Source: Heterohyrax brucei
Lineage: Eukaryota > Chordata > Mammalia > Hyracoidea > Procaviidae
Reading direction: 5' to 3'
DNA: 64,000 nucleotides
NCBI GenBank assembly: GCA_028571685.1
Contig: CM053146.1
Coordinates: 69,715,931-69,779,930 of the forward strand
Shown in pieces: positions 12,656 through 23,655 of this stretch (position 1 is its first letter; every line of letters starts with the position of its first letter). The notes below the pieces were generated by a model that saw only the letters and a program-made list of their open reading frames with translations, was not told where the DNA came from and made no database searches. Made by a program: the position numbers and the translations under genes.

Positions 12656-13070
12656 AGTCTGGTCCACCCTTCGAAGTAATTTTGGAACTCTTTTACTGGA
12701 ATGGCAGTCAGAGCTGTTGTTGTATCACTCTTGATCTCCTGAGTGGCACCAAAAGGTCTTCCTTTCAATATATCTTTTATCTTCAGGTAGAGAAAAAAAG
12801 TCACTGGTGACCAGATCAGGTGACTAAGGTGGGTATGCCAATACAGTTATTTATTTAATGGCTGAAAACTCCCTCGCAAACAACTATACAACTGAGTTTC
12901 AGCACTTGCTTCCAGCCACCCTGCACAATGGCCATTCCAGAAAGTTTCAAGATTGCTTTGAAAGGTAGACTAGACACTGGCATTGGTGGATAGCTACCCA
13001 AAGGGAATACTTTGAAGGTGAACATAGTGATAATCAGCAGTGAAGTACATAGCACTTAGAACAATTAAGA
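12656..13070 (-). mobile_element. Foldback mariner-derived element, copy 1 (truncated)
   Basis: The minus strand carries the C-terminal mariner transposase signature, broken by a stop: the reading around 12835-12780 gives SPDLVTSDFF, equivalent to the SPDLAPSDF block that contains the third catalytic Asp of the DD34D motif. The left arm (about 12660-12708, GTCCACCCTTCG...GGAATGGC) recurs inverted at 12931-13066 (GCCATTCC...GGTAGACTAG...AGCAC). The element is therefore a palindrome of one transposon end flanking a short centre. The same arrangement occurs at 48603-49160. The outer left end is missing here. The full-length L1 lies immediately beyond its right end. Confidence 0.75.
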
Positions 13071-13080
13071 TGACAGACTT
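13067..13080 (+). repeat. Target-site duplication, left copy of L1 13081-20240
   Basis: AAGATGACAGACTT occurs here and again at 20241-20254, immediately after the A-rich tail. The bottom-strand cut deduced is 5'-TCTT/AATT, close to the L1 endonuclease consensus TTTT/AA. The identical 14-bp copies prove that 13081-20240 is a single target-primed insertion. Confidence 0.95.
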
Positions 13081-14080
13081 GGGGGCGGAGTCAAGATGGT
13101 GGACTAAGGCCATGTCTCCTTATATCCCTCTGGAAACCAAGACCTGAATTGACAATAAAACAGAGCCTTCTGATCACCTAATCAGCCTCAGGACACGGCA
13201 CAGAGCTGTTAATTGGGACTTCATACCACTCACCGAAAAACCTCCTCTCTTTCGCTGACTCCTGCTCCTGGCTAGCCCCAGCTCTCACAGACGGAAGATA
13301 AACGCACCAGTTTGACTTTCTTTTTCCTCTGTCTCGCTGGCAGGCGGAGCTGGGTCCTGCCTGGCGACTGGACTCAGAAGTGCTGCTGAGGGGATAGGCA
13401 GGCTAAATTCCCATATTCTGAGAGCCAGGCTCGGGACTCTGTTAATCTAGCCATTTTGAGCCTTTCGTTTAGTAGCTGCCTCAGCGGGGTTTGCGCGGAG
13501 CTTTGCAGTCAGTATGTGGGACGCCATGTTGGTATTGAGATTTTAGCGGGACCTTGTTCTTAGCCTGGGAGCCAGCCCCTGCAAACGGGACAGCATTTCT
13601 CCGACAGAAAAGTAGTGATTTTGCACAGTGCTGCCTATGTTGAGGGCCCTGCAATAGAATCAGAGGAATCACTACCTCTAGGAACCTTTAGCCCCTCTGT
13701 CTGCTGCCTGTGTGGAGGATGCCACCTTGGATACGGTGGCCGCAGATGGACCTAATTCTTAGCTTGGGAGCCAGAGCCTGCCCACAGGAGAGCGCTTTCG
13801 TATCACAAAACCAGTACTAGACGCAGTGTTGAATAAGGCTAGGTCCTGTCAGTAGAGGCCAACAGGGCAGTAGCATTGCTGTATTCTGAACTAGTTTGTT
13901 ATCATCTGGGGTTGGATATAGTGGCGCTTACTTTGTCAGATGAGAAGAGGGACCTCTACACCCGAAAACCTAACTGACTTGTGAATTGGTCAGGTACCTT
14001 TTGCTTTACATTTGAAGACAGTCTAGAGAAACATTTGCAATCCATCCTCACAGTACCTCTTCCAGCCTCTACATACTCAC
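13081..14080 (+). promoter_or_regulatory. L1 5' UTR / internal promoter region
   Basis: This is the leader of the full-length L1 and is more GC-rich than its surroundings. Position 13092-13099 reads CAAGATGG, the YY1-type core found at the start of human L1, where YY1 guides the start site; by analogy this is a likely initiator element. Two diverged copies of a roughly 190-bp unit are visible: 13521-13690 (GACGCCATGTTGG, CTTAGCCTGGGAGCCAG, GACAGCATTTCTCCGACAG) and 13717-13860 (GATGCCACCTTGG, CTTAGCTTGGGAGCCAG, GAGAGCGCTTTCGTATCAC). The minus-strand L1 leader at 57455-58456 has the same two-unit design, while the one at 41200-41960 seems to have only one. Promoter activity is inferred, not shown. 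Confidence 0.75.
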
Positions 14081-15040
14081 ATGGGACCCAAAAAGCAACA
14101 GACACTTGTGGCATACAAGCAATCACTCATGGCTTCAGAAGGCTCCCAAACAAAGCAACCAAGGAGTTTTCCAGATGAAGAAACTTTTATGAAAGCATCA
14201 GGAAGTGAATACAAATTGATTATATACAGAACCCTTCTAGACCTTATACAAAATGCAGCAGAACAAAGTGAAAAATTAAGCAAGTTGTTCAATCTGATGG
14301 AACACCACTACTCTGAAATCCAACAGATCAAGAAGAAAATCAAAGACATAGAAACTTCCATGCAAAGCCAAGAAAACAGAATGGAACAAATGGAAAAAAG
14401 AATTTCTGACTTGGAAGACAGAGCTACTGATGCCAGCGTCTATGAGCAGAAATCAGAAAAAAGAAACAAGAAAAATGAAGAAACATTAAGAAGCATGTGG
14501 GACTCTATTAAGAGGAACAACCTTCGATTAATTGGAGTCCCTGAACAGGGTGAGACATCTGAGAACACAGAGAGTATTGTTGCTGAGCTGCTGAAAGAAA
14601 ACTTCCCAGAAATCATGAAGGAAGAGAATATAGACATCTCAGATGCATATCGTATGCCACCCAATATAGATCTCAAAAGAAAGACTCCAAGACATATTAT
14701 AATCAAGCTTAACAAAATGAAACACAAGCAGCAACACTTAAAGGCAGCAAGACTCAAGGCAAAGCTAACATTCAGAGGGAAACCTTGTAGGCTCTCATCA
14801 GATTTCTCAGCAGAAACCATGCTGGCACAGAGACAGTGGCACAACACATTCAAAGTCTTGAAGGAGAAGAACTTCCAACCAAGAATTATATATCCTGCAA
14901 AACTGTCTTTCAAATATGAAAATGAAATTAAGACATTCCCAGATAAACAGAAACTCAGAGACTTTGTAAAAACCAAACCCAAACTACAAGAAATACTGAA
15001 AGAAATTCTTGGCTTTGGCTTAGAAGAACAAAACCACTAA
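14081..15040 (+). CDS. L1 ORF1 protein (RNA-binding chaperone), intact frame
   Basis: This is a 319-codon uninterrupted frame, close to the usual ORF1p length (about 340 in human). ORF1p trimerises, coats L1 RNA in the cytoplasm and acts as a nucleic-acid chaperone in the L1 RNP. Visible parts: a basic N-terminus (MGPKKQQ); a coiled coil at about residues 60-140 with heptad-like IQQIKKKIKDIETSMQSQ and MEQMEKRISDLEDRA; an RRM at about 146-235 starting NNLRLIGVPE and including TPRHIIIKL; and a C-terminal domain at about 236-305 (LSSDFSAETM, FQPRIIYPAKLSFKYENE, DKQKLRDFVKTKP). The start is the first ATG after the leader. ORF2 of the same element is dead, so this is an orphan ORF1. A 180-codon antisense frame (14440-14982) is a shadow. 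Whether it is transcribed is unknown. Confidence 0.9.
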   Translation: MGPKKQQTLVAYKQSLMASEGSQTKQPRSFPDEETFMKASGSEYKLIIYRTLLDLIQNAAEQSEKLSKLFNLMEHHYSEIQQIKKKIKDIETSMQSQENRMEQMEKRISDLEDRATDASVYEQKSEKRNKKNEETLRSMWDSIKRNNLRLIGVPEQGETSENTESIVAELLKENFPEIMKEENIDISDAYRMPPNIDLKRKTPRHIIIKLNKMKHKQQHLKAARLKAKLTFRGKPCRLSSDFSAETMLAQRQWHNTFKVLKEKNFQPRIIYPAKLSFKYENEIKTFPDKQKLRDFVKTKPKLQEILKEILGFGLEEQNH

Positions 15041-15457
15041 CTTTATATTTTAGAACTACACACTACTCAATACTCATTTAGGGAAGTCTCCAAAGTAAAT
15101 CACAGCTTTGATATGAAAAGAAGCAATCCAGTGATCATCATGAAAACTATGGTGTCATCATACTAAAAAGAGGGATGTACTACAGTCGTTATAGTCCTTC
15201 CAGATGGAGAGGAAGATGACAAGACTGGTAGTAATTAAAATTGGATTTATAAATAGTTTATTAAGGGGGTTCATAGGGGCAGCTGTAAAGCACAACAAAG
15301 ATGTATCATACCATTTCAAGAAATCTAACACACGAGTCTCAACAACTATAAAACCAGCTCTGAAAAAGGTGAAAACTCAACTCACAAAAAAGAGTGTCCC
15401 AGAACAGACTAATAAGATCAACAGAGAAAACATGAACATAAAAATAAACATATCACA

Positions 15458-18400
15458 ATGGCAGCAGTGAACACATACCTATCAATAATTACATTGAATG
15501 TGAATGGATTGAATGCTCCAGTAAAGAGACACTGAGTGTCATCTTGGATCAAAAGACATGATCCATCCATATGTTGTCTACAAGAAACTCACTTGAGACC
15601 TAAAGACAGGAACAAAAGGATGGAAGAATATATATCAAGCTAACAATGAACAAAGAAGAGCAGGGGTGGCAATTCTAATCTCAGACAAAATCAATTTTAA
15701 TGTCAAATCCACCATCGTGGACAAAGATGGTCGCTATTTATTGCCGAAAGGTTCAGTACACAAGCAAGACTTAACTATATTAAATATTTATGCACCTAAT
15801 GTCAGAGCACCTAAATATGTCAAAGAAACACTGACTACGCTCAAAAGAGAGTTAGATGACTCCACAATAATAGTGGGAGACTTTAACACTCCACTCTCAT
15901 TACTAGACAGATCATCTAGAAAAAAGCTCAGTAAAGATACAGAAGACCTCACTGACACAATTAACCAACTAAACCTCATTGATATATACAGAACTTTCCA
16001 CCCATCAGCAGACAACTACACCTTCTTCAGTGCACATGGAACATTCTCCAGAATTGACCACATGATAGGCCATAATGCAATGCTCAACAAAATCCATACC
16101 ATTGAATTATTGCAAAGCATCTTTTCAGATCATAAAGCCATAAAAGTTGAAATCAATAGCAGAAAAAAAACAGAGATAGAAAGTGGAACTCTTGGAAACT
16201 GAACAACATCTTGCTCAAAGAAACATAGGTTATAGAGGAAATCAAGGACGAATTAAAGAAATTCATGGATTCCAATGAGAACGAAAACACTTCCTACCAG
16301 AACCTATGGGATACAGCCAAAGCAGTGCTCAGAGGTCTGTTTATCTTCATAAATGCACACATCTGGAAGGAAGAAAGAAACCAAATCAAGCAACTAACTC
16401 TACAGCTTGAACAAGTAGAAAGAGAACAACAGAGGAACCCCTCAGGCACCAGAAGAAAGGAGATCTTAAAGATTAGAGCAGAGCTAAATGAATTAGAGAA
16501 TAGAAAAACAACTGAAAAAATTGAAAAGCCCAAAAGCTGGTTTTTTGAGAAGATCAACAAAATTGATAAACCACTGGCTAAACTTACTAAAGAAAAGCAG
16601 GAAAAGAAACAAATAACCCAAATTAGAAATGAGAGGGGAGTTGTCACGACAGATGCAACAGAAATCAAAAATATCCTAACAGAATACTATGAAAGACTGT
16701 ACTCTAACAAATTTGAAAACCTAGAGGAAATGGACCAATTCCTTGACTCATACCACCTACCCAAATTATCACAACATGAGGCAGAACAACTTAATAAACT
16801 CATCACAAAGGAAGAGGTTGAAAAGGTCATCAAAACACTGCCAACCAAAAAAAGTCCAGGCCCAGATCGCATCACGGCAGAATTCTACCAAGCATTTAGA
16901 GAAGAGTTATCCCCAATACTACTGAGACTATTTCACAGTATAGAAAGGGATGGAGTACTCCCAAACTCATTCTATGAAGCCAGCATAACCCTGATATCCA
17001 AGCCAGGGAAAGATCCAACAAAGACAGAGAACTATAGGCTGATATCACTCATGAACCTAGATGCAAAAATCTTCAACAAAATTCTTGCCAACAGAATACA
17101 ACAACATATCAACAAAATAATCCATCATGACCAAGTGGGATTCATACCGGGGATGGAAGGCTGGTTCAACATCAGGAAAACAATTAATGTGATTAACCAC
17201 ATAAATAACACAAAAGACAAAGATCACCTGATTTTGTCCATTGATGCCAAAAAGGCATTTGATAAAGTCCAACACCCATTCATGCTAAAAACTCTTAGCA
17301 AAATGGGCATAGACGGCAAATTCCTCAACACAATAAGGTCCATTTATACAAAGCCAGTTGCCCACATCATCCTGAATGGAGAGAGACTGAAAGACTTTCC
17401 CTTGAGATCAGGAACTAGACAAGGATGCCCACTCTCACCTCTCCTTTTCAACATTGTGCTAGAAGTTCTAGCCAGAGCAATTAGACAAGATGAAGAAATA
17501 AAGGGCGTCTGCATCGGCAAGAGGAAGTTAAAATCTCCCTGTCTGCAGATGATATGATTGTATATGCAGAGAACCCCAAGGAATCTATAAGTAAGCTACT
17601 CAAACTGATAGAAGAGTTCAGCAAAGTCTCAGGATACAAGATAAACATAAGTAAATCAGTAGGATTCCTTTACACCAACAATGAGACTGTTAAGGAGGAA
17701 ATTATCAAATCACTACCATTTACGATAGCCCCTAAGAAGATAAAGTACCTAGGAATTAATCTAACCAGAGAATCAACAGACCTTTACAAAGAGAACTACA
17801 AGCCCTTACTACAAGAAACTAAAAGAGACTTAGATAAATGGAAAAACCTACCCTGCTCATGGATAGGAAGACTTAACATTGTGAAAATGTCTATTTTACT
17901 CAAAGCAATTTATTTATATAATGCAATCTCAATACAATTTCCAGCATCATTTTTTAATGAGATGGAGAAACAAGTCACCAATTTTGTTTGGAAAGGGAAG
18001 AAGCCCCGGATAAGTAAGGTACTACTAAAGAAGAAGAACACACTGGGAGGCCTCTCATTACCCGAACTTAGAACATACTACACTGCCACAGTGGTCAAAA
18101 CAGCCTGGTACTGGTACAAGAACAGACAGATCGATCAATGGAACAGAATTGAGACCCCAGAGATGACACCATCTGCCTATGAACAGTTGATATTCGACAA
18201 AGGCCCTAAGACATTAAACTGGGGTAAAAATAGTATCTTTAATAAATGGTGCTGGCAAAACTGGTTATCCATCTGCAATTAACTGAATCAAGATCCCTAT
18301 CTTACACCTTATACAAAAACCAACTCCAACTGGATAAAAGACTTAAATATCAAACCTAAAACGATAAAGCTCATCCAAGAAAAGGTAGGAACAACAATGG

Positions 18401-19191
18401 AAGTTTTAATACACAATGAGGACAGACTCCAAAATCTGTCAAAGAAACTTCAATCAACAGAAGAGAAAGTAGATAAATGGGAACTATTAAGAATCAAACA
18501 CTTTTGCTCATCCAAAGACTTTATTAATAGAATTAAAAGAACACCCACAGAGTAGGAAAAAATACTTGGCAACTCTATGTCAGATTGACGCCTGATCTCC
18601 ATAATCTATAAGATACTACAAAATATCAATAAGAAGAAGATAATCCATCCAATTAAGCGATGGGCAAAGGAGATGGACAGACACTTCACTAAAGAGGAGA
18701 TCCAGGCAGCCAAAAAACACATGCAGACATGTTCACGATCTTTAGTTATTAAAGAAATTCAAATCAAGACAACAATGAGATACCATCTCACCCCAACAAG
18801 ATTGGCCATGATCCAGGAAACACAAAACAACAAATGCTGGAGAGGCTGTGGAGAAAGTGGAACACTCCTACAGTGTTGTTGGGGTTACAAAATGATCCAG
18901 CCTCTTTGGAAGGCAATCTGGCGCTTCCTTAAAAAAATGGATACCGATATACCATTTGACCCAGTAATTCCACTACTTGGAATATATCCTACAGATTCAA
19001 GGCCTTTCACACCAACGGACACATGCACCAGAATGTTTATCGCAACACAGTCCACGATAGCAAAAAGATGGAATCAACCCAGATGCCCAACAATAGAAGA
19101 ATGGATAGGTAAACTATGGTACATATACTCAATGGAGCACTACGCAATGATAAAGAATAATGATGATTCCAGGAAACATCTCCTAACCTAG
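15458..19191 (+). pseudogene. L1 ORF2 (endonuclease-RT) pseudogene of the full-length element
   Basis: The ATG at 15458 begins MAAVNTYLSIITLNVNGL, the endonuclease N-terminus. Lesions: a TGA at 15533-15535 (codon 26; another copy in the window has CGA there, so CpG decay fits); loss of about 11 nt near 15615 (NRNK/RMEE junction); a frameshift near 16170; a frameshift near 17540 just before the RT active site; a nonsense codon near 18281; and a TGG-to-TAG change near 18553. Large blocks remain open: EN at 15666-16202 (VGDFNTPLSLLDRSS, FSDHKAIKV), linker plus RT at 16265-17557 ([35 protein letters not shown]), and RT C-terminal at 17554-18282. The active-site motif expected as FADD reads SADD. 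The Cys-rich tail ([19 protein letters not shown]) has lost the usual His and last Cys. Confidence 0.93.
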
Positions 19192-20240
19192 TTTCAACTA
19201 GAAGACATTATGTTGAGTGAAAGTAGTCAGCAACAAAGGGACAAATACTGTATGAGACCTCTACGATAAGACTTCAAAAACAGACTTGTGTATAGAAGAA
19301 AAGACTCTTTGACAGCTGCAAGGGAGGGGAGGGGGGAAGGGTTTAGTTTAGATACTAGAAATCTAGTTGGGAGAAAGCGGTGATAGCACACATTAGAAAC
19401 AAGAACAAAATTAGGTGGACTTCAGCATAACTTGAGTAGTCCTTCCATCTTAACTCAATACTGCAAGGATAGAGTAGCTGGGGCAGGGGGCAGGGGACCT
19501 TGCTCTTAGGCGAATTCCAGGCCAATTGACACAACTAGCATTTTGCTAAGAGAGCTCTCTGCACCTGACATTGGTGAGTGGCGTCTGGGGTCTTAAAAGC
19601 TGCCAAGCTGCCATCCGAGGACACAGCAAATGGTCCCAACTCAGCAGGAACGGATGCTCACTGAGGACCAAAATGACATGCAGTAAAGACAACCGAGAAG
19701 ACAGAGAGACCCACAAGAGTCGGTGCCTACATAGACTGGGGACCGGAAGAACTGGATGGTGCCCGGTCACCACCAGTGATAGCCACGATGGAGCTCACAG
19801 AGAGGAGTCTCCCTGGCAACACAAGAATAAAAAGGGGTGCATGATGAGATCTCCACTAAGAGACCTCAACTGATGGTCCAGCGGTTTTGGGGTTCCTCTG
19901 AGAGCATGGCCCCCGGCCCTGATGCTGCCCTTTCCCATAAATTATAACAAAGGTCCACTCTTTGGACAGGAATGGATTGGACTTGGCAATGCAGAGTGAC
20001 CACATATTGGAAGCACTTTGTGGTCAGCACTTGCTGACCTCTGGCTGGAGGAAGGGGAGTGGACGGAGAGGAGGGGAAAGGAGGCTGTTGGGAGGATGAG
20101 ACATGTATGGAGCAGAGAGGAATAGTGTGCAGTCACCGGACAGGGAGAGCAGTGGAAGCTGCATATAGGTGGGCATGTAAATTTATACGTGAATGTACAT
20201 TTTCACTCAGTTATGTTAAATAAAAAAATAAAATAAAAGA
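19192..20240 (+). other. L1 3' UTR with G-rich tract
   Basis: About 1 kb follows the ORF2 stop. A polypurine tract at 19319-19342 has four G runs (GGG, GGGG, GGGGGG, GGG) and could form a G-quadruplex; a G-rich 3' UTR is a shared feature of mammalian L1. Repeated AATAAA-like motifs in the last 25 bases double as tail and poly(A) signal. Confidence 0.85.
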
Positions 20241-20254
20241 AAGATGACAGACTT
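20241..20254 (+). repeat. Target-site duplication, right copy of L1 13081-20240
   Basis: AAGATGACAGACTT, identical to 13067-13080, directly follows the A-rich tail of the full-length L1. Confidence 0.95.
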
Positions 20255-20269
20255 AATTGTCAGAGCTTG

Positions 20270-21650
20270 TATAAATCAAAATTCTTTTGTTAATATGTGA
20301 GAATATATCCAGCACCACTTGTAGAAAAAATACCATAATTTTTCTAACAGATTGTCGTTCGGGCTGTAAAAACTGTTTTCCATATATCTGTAGAGACGTT
20401 TTTGGATTTTCTATTCCATGACACTGATTTATTTGCTTATCTTTATGCCAATACTTTATCTTTGTTTATGTAGCTTATATCTTGAAATAGCATAGACTAG
20501 TCTACTAACTTTATTCTTCTTTCTCCAAGTTGTTTTGGAAATGTTGGCAGTTTCAATTGGCAGGTGATCCTTGAAAACTCTATGGGGCAGTTCTACTCTG
20601 TCTTATAGGATTGTTGTAAGTCAGAATCGACTCAAAGGCATTGGCTTTTGCATTCCCACATGAGTTTTACCATCACTTTACTGCTTTTGCAAAAAACTCT
20701 CTTGAAATTTTCAATAAGGCAGTATTTCTTATCAAGATCAATTTGCGAAGAATTTGTATTTTAAAATTGTAATACTATAGCTATTAATATATGTCTTTTG
20801 ACTGAGAAACACAGACTATCTCTATTTTCTTAGACTATCTTTAATTTCCTTCAGTAACGCTTTGTAGCTTTCAAGGTACACATCTTCAATATCTTTGACT
20901 AGATTTATGCCTAAAAATATTTTTATATTTTTGATGACTTTTTAAATGGCACTGATTTTTAAAACTCCAATTTCCTATAGTCTTTGCTAGTAAATAGAAA
21001 TATAATTACTTTTTATTTACTGAACTTATGTCCTGAAACCTTGATAAATTCACTTATTAGTTCTGCTAGCTGTCTGTCTTAGATTTCAGTGACCTACACG
21101 ATGATCATATCATCTGTGAATAAAGATAATTTTACTTTTTCTTTTCTAACCTGGCTGTCTTTATTTATTTAATTTTTGCTTGCCTGCTTCCACTGGCTAG
21201 AAACTCAAGTGCCATTTTGGAGGACATCTTTGCTTTCCTTCTGATCTTAGGGAAAAGATACTAATCCTTTCTCTGTTGAGAATTACATTACCTGTGTATT
21301 TTTCATGTATGACCTTTATCAGGTTGAGTATGTTTCTTTCTATTTGTAGTTTGCTGAAATATTTTATCAGGAATAGATGTTGTGTTTTGCCAACTAATTT
21401 ATCTATATGTATTCAGATGGTCCTGTGGTTTTTATTCTGTTAACATGGTGAGTTACACTGATTAAATTTTGAATGCTAAATCAAAGGTACATTCCTAAGA
21501 TAAACTCACTTAGACACAATGTATTGTCATTTTTATATATTGTTGGGTTCGATTTGCTAAATTCCTTTAAAAATGAATTCATTAAGCTTATGTTTATGTT
21601 ACATATCACCAATATATATATGTCTGTGAATTATATTTGTTATATTTCCT
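20270..21650 (-). mobile_element. Old L1 (L1M-like), segment 1, minus strand
   Basis: The plus strand reads as the complement of ancient L1 ORF2: TTTTGGATTTTCTATTCCATGACACTGATTTATTTGC (about 20401-20437), the TATGCCAATACTT block, and the GTATTCAGATGGTCCTGTGG block near 21409. The copy is far more diverged than the other L1s. It continues at 23656-23698 and 24394-25120 after later insertions, so one old element is split three ways. Confidence 0.75.
20560..20655 (+). repeat. AfroSINE fragment
   Basis: 'CCTTGAAAACTCTATGGGGC', 'AGTTCTACTCTGTC' and 'AAGTCAGAATCGACTCAAAG' form the 3' half of an AfroSINE, inserted into the old L1. The tail motif (GTAAGTCAGAATCGACTC) matches the RTE tail found elsewhere in the window. 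Confidence 0.85.
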
Positions 21651-23655
21651 TGTGAAGACCCTGAGCATATCTTGTCTGAATTTATAGACTGTCTCAAAAA
21701 TAGGTTTGACAATGAACACTAATGATTGAAGACCAAATTAGTTATGGAATGACGTAAAGGACATCATACATAAAGAAGGCATTAAAAAGACAGTATAGAA
21801 GAAGAAATGACCAAAATGGATATCAGAAGAAATTCTGAAACTTGGCCTTGCGTATAGAGTAGTAAAAGTAAATCGAAGAAATTATGAAGTAAAAGGGCCA
21901 ACAGAAGCTTTCAAAGGACAGTTTGGGAACACAAAGTAAAGTATTATAATGAATGTGCAAAAGAAAACACATGCTCAGCATTTCTCATGCTGAAAGAACT
22001 GAAGAAAACATTTAAGCCTCAAGTTGTAATATTGAAGGATTCCATGAGTAAGATTTTCAACAATGTAGAATGTATCACGGGAAAATGAAAAAAAAAAAAA
22101 GCAAGAGTCATCCTGTCAAAAAGAACTGGACCATGTCCAACCATCCAAAAATGCAGGATATGCTCAAGAAATGATGGTATTCAAGAAATAATTCCAAGTG
22201 GCACTGAAGGCATTGGTGAAAATCAAGACTGCAGGAATTGGTGAAATATCAATTGAGATGTTTAAACAAGTGGATACAACGCAGTAAGTGCTCAGTTATG
22301 TATGTTAAGAAATTTGGAATATAGCTACGTTCCAAATGGCCGGAGGAAATTCTTATTTGCGCCCACTCCAAAGATAGGCAATCCAATAGAATGGGGAAAT
22401 AATCAGAAAATATCATTAATTTGACATAAGTAAAGTTTTGCTCAAGGTAATCCAAAAAGAGTTGCAGCAGCACATTGACAGGGAGCTTCCAGAAATTCAA
22501 GCCAGATTCAGAAGGGATGTAGAACAAATAACATTTCATATGGGAGATGAGTCTTGGCTGAAAGCAGAGAATACCAGGAAGGATATTTACCTGTGTTTTA
22601 CTGACTATGCAAAGGCTGCCTGGATCATGACAAATTTATGGATAGCATTGCAATGAATGAGAATTCCAGAACATTTAGTTGTGCTTATGATGAACTTGTA
22701 CATAGATAAAGAAACTTATTTGAACAGAACAAGGGGACACTGTATGGTTTCAAATAAGAAAAAGTGTGCATCTGGGTTGTAGCTTTTCACTGTATTTATT
22801 CAGTCTGTACTCTGAGCAAGTAATCTGAGAAACGGGGCTATGTGAGGAAGAACATAAGATCAGAATTGGGGGTAGACTCATTAACAACCTGCCATACGAA
22901 AAGGACACAACTTTGCTTGCTGAAAATGAAGAGGATTTAAAGCCCTTATTAATGAAGATCAAAGTCTAGTCTTCAATGTGGATTGCACCTCAAAGTAAAG
23001 AAAAATCAGGATAAATGGAGAAAATATTTAAGTCGTCAAGAATTTCACTTTACTTGGATTCACAAGCAATACCTATGGAATCAGCTGGCAAGAAATCAAA
23101 TGACCTATTTCACCAGGTAAATCTGTTGCAAAAGACATCTTTAAAGTGTCAGAAAGCAAAGATGTTAACTGGAGCATTACGGTAAGCCTGGCCCAAGTTA
23201 CAGAATTTTCAATCACCTCATATGCATGTGAAAGCTTAGCAGTGAATAAGTAACTGAAGAAAAATTGATGGGTTTGAATTACAGTGTTTACAAAGAATAT
23301 TAAATATACCATGGACTGCCAGGAGAATGAACAAATCTTTCTTGGAAGAAGTATTGCCAGAACAATCCTTAGAAGACAAGATCGCCAGACTTCTTCTCAG
23401 GTACATTGATACGTTATCAGGAAGGACCAGTTTCTGGAGAAGCATCATGCTTGGTAAAGTATGAAGTAAAGCAGAAGATCGGCAAAAAAGGCAGACCGTC
23501 AACGAGCTGGACTGACACAATGGCTTCAACAGTGGACTCAAGCGTAGCACTACTTGTAAGGATGGTGCAGGACTGGGCAGTGTCTTATTGTGTGGTACGT
23601 TAGGTGACTATGGGTCAGAACCTTCTTGAAGGCACCTAACAACAATCAACCTTGA
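21651..23655 (+). mobile_element. RTE-type LINE (BovB-related clade), 5'-truncated
   Basis: Two kb of RTE ORF and tail are inserted in the old L1. The block order is: an apparent endonuclease-RT linker (21690-22080), RT (22190-22990; GACTATGCAAAGGCTG at about 22604 is the DYAKA motif), and a C-terminal region (23010-23600). The tail ends GGCACCTAACAACAATC (23628-23645). At the place where a YADD active site is expected, the DNA (about 22893-22910, CATACGAAAAGGACAC) no longer encodes it. Open frames are only 60-104 codons, so the gene is dead. The flanks read straight through as old L1 (21620-21650 into 23656-23698). Confidence 0.85.

Larger units (their letters stand above)
13081..20240 (+). 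mobile_element. Full-length L1 LINE (7,160 bp) with TSD
   Basis: The element begins GGGGGCGGAGTCAAGATGG, resembling the 5' start of other mammalian L1s, and ends in an A-rich tail at 20217-20240. The order is 5' UTR (13081-14080), ORF1 (14081-15040), spacer (15041-15457), decayed ORF2 (15458-19191) and a roughly 1-kb 3' UTR. A perfect 14-bp TSD flanks it. It is the best preserved L1 here, but several ORF2 lesions make it non-autonomous. It sits at the edge of the mariner foldback and just before an old L1. A length over 7 kb reflects the long 5' and 3' UTRs. Confidence 0.97.

Noticed and set aside
14440-14982. 180-codon minus-strand open frame
   Set aside because: Exact antisense shadow of the L1 ORF1 at 14081-15040; no independent motif.
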